From Allacma fusca (Eukaryota; Arthropoda; Collembola; Symphypleona; Sminthuridae), in contig OX359247.1 in assembly GCA_947179485.1 (NCBI GenBank), positions 9,639,060 to 9,703,059 of the forward strand: a stretch of DNA of 64,000 nucleotides. Direction: 5' to 3'. The notes beneath the pieces are model-generated. The model made no database searches and was not told where the DNA came from. It saw only the letters and a list, made by a program, of their open reading frames with translations. The translations under genes were made by a program, and so were the position numbers. Positions 1 to 13,318 of this stretch are shown here, piece by piece. The first letter of the stretch is position 1. Every line of letters starts with the position of its first letter.

Positions 1-828
1 TAAATATTTACATGGGGGAAGTCCGGGTGTTGGTACAGTAGGGAAATGTTAGAGTGTTACAGGGAAAGGGCCTGACTCTCTTCTGGAGATGAGGACTGTG
101 CAATGGAGAAATTACCCGGGTGTGTTTATTCAGATGAGAGGAATAATGAGCCACGCTAGTGCCTCTTGTAGGCTCAAATTAATTTAATCATGTGGATTTT
201 CTGCAGTGATTTTCTCAAGCTAAAGTTTTTCTCGTGCCTTGAACAATTCACAAGAAACGATTTCATTATTTCCCTTTCCCTCACTTTTATTACCTTTTCT
301 ATGGGCTTACGTGAAATTTGAGAATTGAACTTTCGAGACGGGCCGTGTAGTCAGTAGTCAGTTCCACTCGGGATACATATATACTAGTCTGCTCCTTAGT
401 AATTAAGTGCACATGTAGTTATTTGTGTGAAGGAGGGGAGTAGCTATTAAGGCCCTACTATGGTATCTATCTCTCCATTCATGGAAATACCTCCGTTGTT
501 TACTCCCGTCCTTACTTTTACACTAGTTTTAACTTACTAAATACCGAGCTTATTACATTCCTTCTCCCTCACAATCCCAGCATTTAAGTATGACTATATA
601 GATACACATGCTACATATGTCCTGTCTCCTAGTAACTACACCCACACTCAGGGGGGACTCACATCCCAGCCTCCTCCTTTGACTGAGTCTGGCGTAGGAA
701 AAGTAATCAGTGTCGCCTGTTTAATAATCATTATCATCACTACTAATCCTAAAAGTACCAGCCCACAGTGACTTGCTCGAGTGGTAACATCGTCAGGGCA
801 AGGAAATGCCTGGTAGTTAGTTCAATAG

Positions 829-835
829 GTGTGTA

Positions 836-874
<39 letters not shown>
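829..874. repeat. (GT)n microsatellite
   Basis: Uninterrupted GT from 841 to 874, with a GTAT-interrupted lead-in. Confidence 0.95.
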
Positions 875-876
<2 letters not shown>

Positions 877-3800
877 TTATATAGGGCTTGCTCTATACCC
901 CTAGTTTATTACATCCTCCCAGGCCCTTTCACTCCAGACACTACAATCAATGCTCCAGCCAGAGGCTTTCCCAAGTCCAGCCCTAATGAAACCCAGACTC
1001 ATTTAGTTCCCTTCCAGTATCGGCTCAGAATCAACTTTTCTCCTTACACTACCAACTAAATAATTTAGATGTCAATTTTTCCTTGACATGAGCAAGCCCC
1101 ACAGTCATTGTTCCCTTGTACTTTCTCAGAATTCTCTCCTGACTTGAGCTTGATAGAGAGCTCTTGTGGCTCAAGGCCAATCTTCAGGCCCGAACATGCT
1201 CCGTAATGTTTACTATTATTTGTGATTATGTATTACACTACGTATGTATGGGCACGTACACTACTGAGCACATGCAAAGTTACAGGGAGTATCGCCCAGT
1301 GCTAAATATCCGGGAGCGGGTAGTCCAGGGACCAAAAGGAATAATTGAGAGAGTCAGGGGCAAGGAAGGAAATGTTCCGTAATGAAATATGTGCGAAAAG
1401 TGAGTGCAGATAAGTCTGTAATTTATTTCAAGATTGGAAATAGAATTTAGTACGGTAGAAAAAATAATGAACACATGCCCATTACGAAGGGCAACATGCA
1501 CATTTAGGATTAATCAAATCCTTGTATTTACTCAGGGATAAAGACCATGGGGATAATCCCACGTCTTCCTTCAACTCCTAAGGAGTTGAGTGTGACTGCA
1601 CTATACTAGAGTAAGGCATTGTGTACCACAAAATTGAGGGCATTACAATGTAGTTTCCACGTATGTGCTAAAACTTGAGTGTTTATTGTGGAGTGGAGGA
1701 TCAGAGAGTCTGTATACAGGAGGGAGTTGGGTCTCTGTAGGTATTTTTATTGCATATGTAGAAAAATCCAAGCCTTGGACAGACTTTTCTATTTTCATCT
1801 GTCAAGCCCTCCTCTCCTGCTATTTCCCACCCACACATAAAAGCATTTCGTTCTACACGAGTTCCAACGCACCTTTTTTTTTATTCACATGTGTACAGTC
1901 GGATGGGAGCGTGCACTATGTTTTTCCTCGTGGTTACAACCAGTATGTAGCCATTCCATGGGGGAAATTGAATTAAAGTGTTTTTCTTCCTAGCTGATTC
2001 CCAGCCTAATGTAACCCCTCAAAAGTTAGTATAGCATGTTACTAGCGGGGACGTTCATACATATGCACGCAATGTCAGTAAAACTAACAGCATGTGTAGA
2101 TACCTTCGTAGTCCATGTTTTTTTCTGGAGTTCATAGAAAAACTTGATGAGACATATCATCGGGGAAGTTTCCTCTTCAGCCCCCAGGAATTATTATTGT
2201 TTTTTCAAGCTGACCTCGAAATGTAACCTTTAGTTCGATGCTTTTTTAACAATTTACTCTCTGACCTTTATAACCCAATCGATAGATTTTTTTCCCAGTA
2301 AGTAATTGTATTGAGCTTTCTCCACTTTCCCTCCTACCCCAAATTGTTTACTTAACCTTTAGGGTACGAGTGAAAGTTGAAGCTTAATTCTTTCCACATA
2401 ATGGAAATTATACGACACAAAAATTCTAAAAGAAAATTCTTTGAAAGATGTATACATTGATAGGTATTTTAGAGAAAAGAAAACAGTTCCTAGGATTTTC
2501 TTCCTACCAAACGAATATGGACGGGAAAATTACCACTTAAGGAAAACATTGCTATTTTAATTTCTCCATGACGGCGTGAAATTTAGAAAATGGGTCCTCC
2601 GCTCCCTGTGTGCTCAATTGTCTTAATTACCACTCAAGTGGATGGACAGAATTCATTAGAATCACACTGCACAAAGAAAATCAATGGATCAAACCAGGCC
2701 TGCTACTTATCAGTCTTTGGGAACAGGAGAAAGGGAGGGAAATGATAGATTTTCCAGGAAAAACTTGGAATTGGATTCTTCCAGCTATCCACATACATGC
2801 GTATCTAGATATCCCTAGCTCATGGAATAAACTTGTGAGTTCAATTCCTCCCAAATACTTTTAAACCTATATGACTTACTTAAATTGTCAGGATAAGATT
2901 TACTCTATATATGTAGATACATATGTGTGTGTATCTATCTCATTAAAGATATTTATAGATGTAGATGCAGAGTGGTTGACTCATTTAATACTTACCTTCT
3001 CCTCAGCATGACTCCTCTCACTTCTCCTCCCCTGCCTTATCTCAAACAGTGAATCAACCTTATGAAACCATTATTAATTATCCTTAGCAATCTTGATTTT
3101 TCCACCGTTTATAGTCATTTATTCAATTAAGATTAGCCAGGGGAACAAAACCTAAATTACAAAATCCACCGTCTCGTATCTCCTTATCTTCACTGGATCT
3201 CAGAATTACAGAGACCTAGTCCGGCCGAATTCAATCAATAATGAGGTTTCCCTACCTTGTCCCATATAATAAATTACATGGAAGTTGGCCTCGGAATTGG
3301 TTCCGCATAAATAATTTATTTTTATTAGTAGCCTTCATACTTCTTTCCTTACAAAAATTACATAGGGACAGTTATTGCAATTCCAATTCGACAACAAAAA
3401 ATATCACATGTGACTCCACTAACCTTATTCAAGTTTGTATGAACTATAAAAAAAATAGAAGTGAACTAGAGACGGATGGAGAAAAATCAATGGTGGAATA
3501 CCAACCTAGGATTTTGCCTTGTCATGTAAAAAGTATAATGACTGATCCAAAACTGGGACTGAAGTGAGATAAAAATTGGATAGCTCTTTGGAGCATCCAG
3601 CTGAACGGGTTCTGACTTACAGACTGAGTTGGACTTGCCATTTGGAACTAATTGTTAAAAAAGCTTGTTGGGATGCTGACATATAACAAAGCATCTGGCT
3701 TCATTCCCATTCTATTACAGCCATTGTAGTTGAATTAGAGCAATAATTGCAGTTGCAACGTAAACTCCGAGCAACACAAGTATTTGACGTGGAAACACTC

Positions 3801-4075
3801 AGCAGTAGTTTCTAAGACACACTCCGAATTCGTATATCTCTAAGTAAGGGGAATCATCAGAACAAGGGATCCCTACGGACTAGTCAAAGAGGCTGGGTCC
3901 ATTAGCTCACAAATGCTTCCGTTGTTTTTTATTCTGGTCATGTCTTCTGCGAATCCTTCGACTAGAGCCTGGAAAGTGCTTCCCTAAAAGCAATTTCGCA
4001 ACTAACCATATGTACGCTAACTGTCTCCAGTTGGGAGTTCAATTAAAAATAAGGGAAAGCAAGGTTTCCTTGGAG

Positions 4076-4100
<25 letters not shown>
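4076..4100. repeat. (GA)n microsatellite
   Basis: About 12 uninterrupted AG units in a purine-rich context. Confidence 0.95.
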
Positions 4101-4107
<7 letters not shown>

Positions 4108-6890
4108 AGGATGGTACTTATGTGCATAATTGGGCATGGACATGGTGAAAGTTGGAAGGTACAAGGAACCTTTCCCGCTCCCTTCAAGAGCGGAGGTTGA
4201 CCGTGTGCGATTAAACAATCCAGAAAATTGCCAAAGTGCATCAAGTTTAGCCAAAATAGCGCTTGACATATGCAAATGCCCTAAGTATGGGGAAATTAGC
4301 TGAAATGAGAGTAACTTTTAATTACAGAGGATACTGGGGAGGTTTAATAGAGTTACGCACTTGGTGGGAATGGTTCCTTGGGAAAAGAAATGATATCCTT
4401 TAAGAGATGAAGGGCAGTTTCCTTGGAGAAAGCTCTTGCGAAAGGTGGTCGGTTGGAAGATGTGGAGTGAGGAGGGTTGGGTGTATCTATACTTATTGGT
4501 ATACACAGATCTGGAGTAGTCGACACGTGAAATAGTGCAAGTCCGACCGACAGTTGGGAACGATGAGAGTTCCCATTACGAAACTCAAGGAAGAGAGCCG
4601 AAAGGCCCATTAGAGGAAACTTGATTCCTGTTTTCACTCCTCACTACTTTCATTTGGCAATTTCCACCGTTCGCTTTTTGTTTTCTTAATAGTCTAGTCC
4701 CAACCACGTGAGTAACTTAGGCCGATTGCAACTTCGTGACTCCTTTTGCCCACATTATACCCCTCATGAGTTCCAGGGGCTGGAACATTTACCAAACTAG
4801 GAAGGTATTGAACCCGCTTCACATTTCTACTCCATGGACTGGGCAAAGGCCCTTTTTCTTTGTAATGTCTTGGTCTCCCTACCATTACACTTTTAGAAAT
4901 TCTTTCAATCCACCTCTCAAGAAATTACTTAAGTAGGTACTTCCCTGTATAACGTGTTTCCTCAGAGCTCCTTCCCCCGTGTACATATTTTCCCTGGACT
5001 TTCTCTTAAGGAAGAACAATTAATTACTTGGACACGAGTCCAATCCCAAGTGTAGTGCTTGTAGATTCATTTGATATATAAAATTATATATAATTATAAC
5101 CTATACATATATATTCTTATATATTCATTTTAATGCCCTATTACCATTGATTCTAATCCTTCCATTACACCACGCTCCCTTAGTTTCCCATAAGTATTAA
5201 AAGTACTAGTGGTAACTCACACCTCCACTTTCTCCAGCTTTCACCAGTAAATCCTTGGATTTGATAACCTACATATTTTAAGCCCGTGGCTCCCCTGAGG
5301 GTAAAACCGGTTCGACTACTATACAAAATTGTCCTTGAATTTATCCTCCGTGAATTTATATTATTTTTATTTGTAATTATATTTTGATACATTTTTTATT
5401 TTTTGACATACAAAATCCAGGTTGTTCAAAGTGTTCTGTAATTTTTGTAACCACTCGCACAATTCCCAAAAAGAAATGAAAGCTCTGAACTTTACTCGTG
5501 TCAATACGATAAGCTTCAATGGAACTAAAAATTGCGTGTGGAACAAGGAGGTACATATGTACATGTGAACATTTAGATAAAGCCCGAATGCCTTTGATGT
5601 ATCTATACCTATGCATGGGTATGTACTTGTTGAAGCTGCAGCTCAAATTAGACAATTATGAAAAATAAAGCCAAAGTTTTGTCCATGGATGGAATTCCAA
5701 AGTTTTGAGAGCACACGGCGGCTTAGAAACAACTCAATGATCTGTAACCCGAGGCGATTCTATGTCTTTAAATGACGAGTATTACAAAGCTGAAAACGAT
5801 TCAGGAGATTTTAAAAAACAAATATGAAGCATTCTGTCAGTTGAGGGAAGACTTAGAAAGATGAGTCTGTCCCCAGCATCAAGTCCATCCATGCTCCTTC
5901 CCCAACAATAGAAATATTCCTTCAGCTCGGAGGTATCTGGAGGGAGAAAAGCGGTAGAGCAGGAAATTAATTAGCCTTTGATAAGTTGTGAAACAATAAA
6001 GTGACTGTCAATTATGCACACATACCTTCCCCTTTGAGCGGACCCCGAGCCTTTATCTTGTTAATCAAGCTACCACAAATAGACTGTAATGAGCCCTTCC
6101 ACCTGCTTTTATTTTCTCGCTTCAATGAACGATCCTCTCCCGCCTTTCAATATTCGCAATTGTCTCCCTCCCTCAACGTGATTCAGATTTTAATAGACGG
6201 ATATAACTGTTTCCGTCAGATCCTATGCAAATATTTGGTCTGGGTCTCTATGCACATCTCGTGCACCATTCTACATATAATTATAGAGAAGGGCCATACA
6301 TATAAAACAAGACAAAGCCCAAATAATATCTGTACTTGCTTGTTTGCCCCTGCCCTCCCGACCCATTTGCTCTTTATACTAGGTCGGACAAGATGATGCG
6401 TAAGTTTGTGACTGGAGCGTACTCCTATAGATACTCCCAGCACATTAATAAACAAGCACTTGATAATATACTGTATACAGGATCATCATGTGGGATGTGT
6501 GGAAAATGTGCGGAATTAATTGTACATAAATCGACAGTGTAAAACCGCACTCAGGGATCAAAAAGACTAGAGTGCTGGGTACATAGAACCATGTGCTGAG
6601 CAAGTGTTAGAGTAGGGAGGGATAGGAGTAGTCAGAGAACGTCCACGTCCCTGTCTCGACTACAAAGAGTAAAGAAATAAGTTCGGAGGAAGAGTTGAGT
6701 GGAAAGACATTAAGAGTTTGTTTGTACCCCGAGAAATCGGAATAAAGGCCTCGGGCCCGAAAGTGGAAATTCGTTTGATGGCCTACACAGAGCCCATAAA
6801 TTAGGAAGAATGTTGTACGTGAAGCAATTCTTTCCCAAACCTTTGACACTGTATTCACCTAATTTACGCTCATGTTCTGGTTCATTGTAG

Positions 6891-7561
6891 CGGAAGAGGC
6901 TGATCAGAATCCCTCGGAAGGAGAGCCGGGAAGGAGACCGGGGGAGAGAGGAGGACCAGAGATGGGAAGAACAAAAGGCCGAGCGGGGCTCAACCTGAGT
7001 CAGGCTGGGCTGATGCCGGTGGGGGAAGATGGAGAAAGTGAGGGAAGAGAGGAGACGGAGGAGCCAGGGAAGCCGGACGAAGTGATGTCGAAGGACAGTG
7101 AGGGAATGGAAGGAGAGGAGGAGGGTGAGGAAGAACTACGGCCACTTTGGTATAAATTGCGAGGGACGCTGGGCATTACTATTATCTCGATGGGAGTATT
7201 GATATTTATTGGGAGCCTCGTAGGGTGCTCTTGGCTCTCTTGGAAATGGAAAAGAAAAACCACGGCGCCAAGTGCACAACTCACAGTGGCTCTGCAAAGA
7301 ATGACTCCACCACCTTCACCTTCCATTCATAATGATGGGAAAGCCTTGGGAGCTGCCAACTACCAGCCACCAACACATGGCCTAAGTCAAGCCTCATCGG
7401 CTCTCTGTCCACAGTCAGTGAGCTCTCCCACACTTGAACAGTCCCAGCAGCCCAGTCTGAGCCCAGCCGTTAAATATTGTCAGAACGCGGATAATGATAA
7501 AAGCATTGAAGGGACTCCGAGCGAAACTTTCACCGTCACGTTCATTTGTGAACAAATATAA
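6891..7561 (+). CDS. Last exon of an unidentified single-pass membrane protein
   Basis: A GC-rich open frame stands out from AT-rich flanks. It is open from an ATG at 6872 (229 codons), but TTCATTGTAG at 6881-6890 looks like a splice acceptor, so an upstream exon ending in phase 1 is likely. Counting from the ATG, residues 8-89 are acidic and rich in Gly, Glu, Pro and Arg. Residues 98-121 form one hydrophobic helix (ITIISMGVLIFIGSLVG at its core). WKWKRK follows as a stop-transfer signal. The tail (128-229) is rich in Ser, Pro and Gln, with TPPPSPS, and ends FTVTFICEQI before TAA. The positive-inside rule puts the C-terminus in the cytoplasm. I do not recognise the family. It is convergent with the Sidestep-like gene. 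A 108-codon antisense frame over the same DNA is less protein-like. Confidence 0.65.
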
Positions 7562-10500
7562 TCAACATCAAATCCAGCTATCTCTCCACTGTACCATATT
7601 GGCTTTATCACTGGCACAGGAAACAACTCGTGGTAAAAGTCCGAGGGAATTTCCCTCCATGTGTATGGCTTTCAACCACTGACAAAAAGCAAATTTTCCA
7701 AACTTTCCCTTCCACAACTCTGCACTTGACTCCAGAGCTCCATGATGCTCCGAAAATCATCCTATAGGTATATGTAGGTCCATGTACATTGTGTGTATGA
7801 GCAACATGATCGAGCTCGAGTGTGCAGAACACAAGGCCTGGAAGCTGGGGAAAGTATAGTCTTCGGATTCATGCTCTGCCATTTCCATGCTGGTTTGTAT
7901 GAAAATATTTGCAGGCCCTGCTCATATAATTCCCCAGTCCTTTCCTGTATCTATGTATAACCTTGATTTCCTATTAGAATTTTATTTGCTAGTTTGTAGG
8001 GAGTTCAAACCAATTTGATAACTCTGCAGGTTATCCGCTCCAAGTAAATCAAGCAATTCATTTCCTAATTAAAGAACTACCCACGCAACGTGACATTTGT
8101 ATGTACAAATATTTGCAACCTCCTATTAGTTTCATCTCCCCGATTTCGACTAGTGTGATAAATTGAAATACATAATTATGTACGCAGAGCGCATAGAAGC
8201 CCAGAGCCCCCTTCCTTTTCCCAATTTCAGGAGGGAAATTAAAATTAAAAATTTTAAATCAATCTAAAATCTATAAAATTGAAGACATTTAATTCCTCAT
8301 GCTTCATCTTCTTTCTCCGTCTAAATTTGCGTCCGCCCGCTTGCCCAGACATTGTGGGTAAAGTGGTGAGGGAAGTGTCGGAATTTTTGAAAGAAGAGTT
8401 ATTTCGAAAGCTTTAAATTTGTTTTTGCTCAGATTTAAATTTTTTTAAAAACGGAAAAATCAGAATAAAATAATAATTGTTAAATTAGGAGGGGAACCGT
8501 TGATTATAAATCATCCAACTCTTGAACCAGGAGTACTTAATCCTTTCTGAGCTCCCTGTGCGCAGCTTAATCCTATCCGTGCTATTTTCTGTCCTTACCA
8601 ATTTCCCCCTTTGCATCCCCCACGTGCATCCAAATTTTATTTTAAGAAGCATCCTTATATTAGATTCAAAATCGGGTCCTCATGTAATATAATTATCTAA
8701 ATTAGACTAAATATATTTAATTATCTTATAATTATTAAAGTTTTTGTACATTGCCTGAAAAGATGTAATTAAAGTTAAAGGATTACAATAATTTTATTAT
8801 GTATTTAGACTAATTGTAAAATTTCAGTATGATGTCAAATATTGTATGTACAGATGGGCAATATTCTCTTTTCCAGTAACGTCCTTGTTAGGATTCTGCA
8901 AGCAACCAACTACCTCCTAATTCGAATCTATCAAGGTTCAATAATGAATTTGTAATATTTTATGTAGGATTTGTACCTGCACATTATGTAATTATATCTA
9001 TCTATAATTATTAATGGATTTTTAATCCCTATAGTAATTATTTGTGTACATAGTCGAAGCTACAATTTGCTTTAAAGCATCCTATTAATAGCTGAAGCTT
9101 TTAAGTTAATCAGCGTAAGTCAACTTACATTTATACTTTTAATATTTCTGTTTGTCTCGAGGAATATCCGATGCAAATCGGATTTAAATGAGTTGTGTCG
9201 TATAGTAATTATTACAATTAATAGTATTATTACTAAGTACGTGCATAAGTACCTACACTCAAAATTTTGTACTCCATTATTATTTCACAATTTTGTTTTT
9301 AATTGGAAAAGTAATTATAGAAACAGTAGAGATTAAAAAAACCGAATTAATTACGAGGAGTTGTTCCTCCCTAAATGTTATCCTCAGGAGTTTCTCTAAA
9401 GCTACACTACCGTCCCACGAATGATTTTATTTACTATACTTTGACGATGAGCTTAAATTTGTTTATTTTTCAAGCTTTGTTTTGTAACGGTGTACACAAA
9501 CGGTGTACAAGGTTCTGTACACATTAATTACTGTAGAAGGTAGACATATTTCCAAGGATTTTGTTTACTCAGGAAACGTAGAAAAAAAATCGTTCAGATG
9601 TAATTGGGAATAAATGTGAGTCTACACATGATGACAAGACGCAATGCTAATTTTTCTCACGGACTTTAAAATTAATTACTTTCTCCAGAGGTCCTCAAGC
9701 ATGCCGTCCATGACAAAAGGAAAAAGTTGAGATGACGAAATGTAAAGAGGAACTTTAGCCCCTGCTGAAATGTCAGTTTGGAAATGAGCACATGTATCTA
9801 CTAAATACAAGTAAGCTGCATTTAATCCTGGAGGATGTGCAAATACCAGCTGGAAGACTGGGGAGGGGAGGGGGAGAAGAATAAGTACGTTTGGGTACGT
9901 AAGTGTAGATATTTATATGGGATTACATATGTGCTCCGGTAGGGGCTCAGGAGCTGTAGATACTGATGATGTCAAAAGGAGAGGCTCTCTGGCTACAGAG
10001 ATTTGAGTTGGGAAGAGTCCCCCTACATTGGGAGCCTCGTATATGGTGGAGATTGGAGAGAGGAATTTAAGCGGCGGAAGAACATAAAGTAAGTGTTATA
10101 AATCAGGGTGTAACATCTGTAAAGGAATAGTGGAACATTCTGCTGGAACGACTTGCCTCCGAGTGAATCAAATCCGAATTAATGTTCGACTCGCCTCTTC
10201 TTTCCACTCTCACATAGTCTTCCCTCTAATGTTATTGCCCTGGAAAACACACCTGATCATCCGAACCCACCTCCACTCGTTTTACATCATTCAAGCGGAC
10301 CCTCAGGAGTTCGGCCAACCTTGGGGTCATTCATCACCTTCATTAGACCGCCTTATCGCATACGGAACTCTCTCTCGTCCAAGTACTTACTTTCTCCGAG
10401 AACACGCTCCTTCTTTTAAGTATCCCTGCCTTCCTAGTATCTATGTGTAGATACATTGACCCATATGTGTAAGTACATACATGCATCCCTAGGTATCTAG

Positions 10501-13105
10501 ATTATAGATATGTCCATATGTGGATATATTAAAGTTTCTATGGGGAACTGCATCTCCCTACATACAAAAGACTTGGAGGCGTACAACTTCATGCCCAATG
10601 CTAATGCTTACCTTAACCTTGTCGATAATCCGAATTGAGATTCAAAGTCAATGTTCGGTAGTGCGAGTCAGAGGGAAGGCTTCCCTGAGGAACGTGACCT
10701 TCATTTTAAGTGGCCAATAACCATTACGCCGTCCATTGATTCTCTAAAGAGAATCTCCCCGCAAATTAAATGCTTCATTGCATAACATCCCCTTTAATCC
10801 ATTACTTGGATTCAGTATTTATAAATGGTTTTTACACTCCACTCCTTCTCATTTTGTCAAGTTCCTCCTCGTGCCGAGCTAATGACGGGAACTTTCTCCT
10901 CAAGTGAGGAAATGGAAGGATAAAAATAAATAGAAACTCATTTCCCTCCGACGGGATCAATCTGAGGATTCCATCCCGAGTAATTTGCTCTCGTCTCATC
11001 CCCTAGGAGGTTGTATCTGTATAAGGAGGGCAATAAAATCCCAGTGTATGAAATTTGAGGGGAACATGAAGTAATATCAATATTTTTTACATTTGTTTTG
11101 GATACCAAATCCAAGATTTTTTTTGGGGGGGGGCTCAACTTATGTAATCCGATAGTGCTGTTAATGGCACGTTAGGGATCGGGAGTGACCTGAACCGCGG
11201 AGCTTTCTCCTGAACCTCGAACTGCCAGTTAAGTGGATGTACTCGTTGGGAAATAATTGGAGAATGCCAAGGAGCCGTGTTAACGGTGTGGAAAACCTTT
11301 AATAGCCCCTCTATGGAAAGATTCCGGGGTACCTCAAAGCCATAAAAATTCGGATATTCTTATCTACAGGAGGAATCAGTCCATTTCAAAAGGAGGAAGG
11401 ATGACCCCTCTGCCAAGAAATGTGTTTACTTACACAACCCCGAGAACCTTTATCAGAGCCGGGCTCCTTCCACAAGGCCTTTCCCGGGATTAACGCTAAG
11501 AATTTAATGAACGTAATCATCCCAGAGTTATATTATAAATCAAGGGGTTTCCGAGAAAAGAAACCCGGCCAGCTTTTCAACCGGGGAGAAAAGAAATGCG
11601 AGTTGTGAACAGACAATAAATGGAGCATGAGATTCCAAATGCAATTCAATAGAATGCTATGAAGGCAATTTTCTAGAGACGAGGAAGTGACGCTGGCAAA
11701 GGGAAATAAATATTGCACACTCAGGGATTCCAAGGAGAAAGTTGCTTATCTCACTGTTTACTTCTTTCCTTCCCCTTCTGTTTCCCTGTGTTTCCCAAAA
11801 CCTGGGCGTCCTGTCCGGCCCGTAAGAACAACCTGATTAATTATAAAGATATCATGAGAATCATGATTTGTGGTTTTGTTCCAAGGTTGCCCGAAAAACA
11901 GGTAATTACTTCCAAAAAACACTGACCATTTCCTAAAATTTTCCGGTGAAAGCAAAAAACATCTTTTAACGTCATAGGTCTACGCTATGTAATGTCTTTT
12001 GTGTATGTATTATTCCGGAGATGTGTGTAGATATGTATAAAAACGGTTTACATTTACTAAGCTTGGAAAAATGTTGACTCTCCTTGTAAAAGCCAAATTG
12101 AATTTAAAGAAAGCTGCTGTATATGTATATAATTGTAATTTAAAAAAAGTGTTCCCAGGGGAGCTTTCTAGATTGTGCGAGATTGTAATTAAAGGAAAAC
12201 TGCAATTTGAATTTTTCACGCTTGAAAAATTCAAGTTCATCTCGTAGAAAATCTATAGTTGAGTATATTTTAATTGAAAAAGCTTATGAGGCAGTCAAGC
12301 CTGTACGGGGTGCATATGAGCCGATAAATTCCAGTGAAGTGTGATTCATTAGGAATTTATTCATTGAACCATAAATTAATCACCGTCACATTCATGGTAA
12401 GGGTGAAACAACAACAAGTGTTATGTCAGGGGAGAAAGCAGAGAAAGTTTGTATTGAAAGAGCCAACTACTACATCCTTGCATGTTCAATAAATTATTGG
12501 TCTATTACTAGGTCCGCCCGAAAAAAAAATCATTATTGTAATGGACTTGGAACAACAACGTCAGGGATGGGGAAGTTAAGATTTACATGTGGGAGGGGAA
12601 GTGCACATGGGGTAGAAAAGTGTTTCACATTTTGAAGGGGGACTCTGTGGAAGGTATTTACTTTGTCTAAAATATAAAATGAAATGAAAACATTGGAGCT
12701 CCCACAGAGAAAAGTATAGAATGAAATCCACTGCTCTTGCCCGCTCCACTGCATTAACTTAAACACACAATGCTCCAAATGAAACAAAATCTCTGGAGTT
12801 ACACACTTCACACATACGTATCCACAGAACGGATTTTTTCCTAAAACCTCCTGCAGTGAAATGAAATAGTGGCTGGAGGTGTGTCATATTTTTAATGCAG
12901 AAGAATAAATTAAATGATCAATTCCCACTACTGCAATGCTTTATGGTCTTTATTTCTATCTGCAAATATTCCCCCCTCCGTTGTACACTCTCCGAGTCTC
13001 ACTGTTTTCGTTTCCCCAACAGTTCATATGAGCCATACGCTTAAAACTTTCAATTTCAAACTGCTCGCTCAGAAATGTTTATTTTAAAATCTTAAAACAA
13101 TTTAG
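7562..13105. other. Intergenic, includes an AT-rich tract
   Basis: No supported gene. The part at about 8220-9330 is markedly richer in A and T than its surroundings, with many homopolymer and AATT-type words. Around 9487-9512 ACGGTGTACA occurs twice in direct repeat. The plus-strand frame at 10130-10450 has no recognisable domain. The 3' untranslated regions of the two convergent genes may lie here, but no clear AATAAA-bearing end was assigned. Confidence 0.5.
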
Positions 13106-13318
13106 GTGTCATTGAAATCTGATAAGTTTGTCATGCATTCCCCCAGAAAAGTTACAAAGTTGAAGAAGTTTCTTCCGAGGGAACGTAAGATCTATAATAA
13201 GGAAAAACAAACGGTGAAGCCAATGCATCAACAAGAGTCCGTAGATATACATATAGAGATTTTAGGGGATGCAAAAGTGAAAGCAGGAGGAATTTCCAGA
13301 GCATCTCCCACAGTTGCA
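13106..13318 (+). CDS. Candidate isolated plus-strand exon (71 codons)
   Basis: The frame is bounded by an acceptor-like AACAATTTAG and a strong donor, GCA|GTAAGT. It is exactly 71 codons in phase 0 and translates to a basic, hydrophilic peptide with HSPRKVTKLKKFLPRERK, then YNKEKQTVKPMHQQES, then EILGDAKVKAGGISRASPT. This reads more like protein than most chance frames here. There is no recognisable domain, no partner exon with matching phase was found nearby, and the polypyrimidine tract is poor. It may be a chance frame. Confidence 0.25.

Larger units (their letters stand above)
1..6890. other. Gene-poor left flank of the plus-strand membrane-protein exon
   Basis: Sequence is AT-rich with a (GT)17 run and a (GA) run. 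Short open frames occur (for example 3241-3567 plus, which has a hydrophobic stretch, and 6001-6396 plus), but none has a recognisable domain or clear splice context. The upstream exons of the 6891-7561 gene are either short and unseen here or lie outside the window. Confidence 0.5.

Noticed and set aside
1887-1976. Short plus-strand stretch after an acceptor-like TGTACAG reading SDGSVHYVFPRGYNQ
   Set aside because: It looks protein-like but is under 30 codons, with no partner exon and no known motif.
3241-3567. 108-codon plus-strand frame with a hydrophobic stretch and Cys and sequons
   Set aside because: No family signature, no promoter or poly(A) context, and composition like surrounding non-coding DNA. 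It could be a small secreted protein, but nothing supports it.
6001-6396. 131-codon plus-strand frame upstream of the membrane-protein exon
   Set aside because: Composition and lack of any recognisable motif suggest chance. Its end does not join the 6891 exon with a plausible donor that I could identify.
7000-7326. Antisense 108-codon frame over the membrane-protein exon
   Set aside because: It is a shadow of the purine-rich plus-strand frame, giving long Ser/Pro runs. The plus frame has a proper helix and stop-transfer signal.
10130-10450. 106-codon plus-strand frame in moderate-GC DNA
   Set aside because: The frame has no recognisable domain and no good start context or splice borders.
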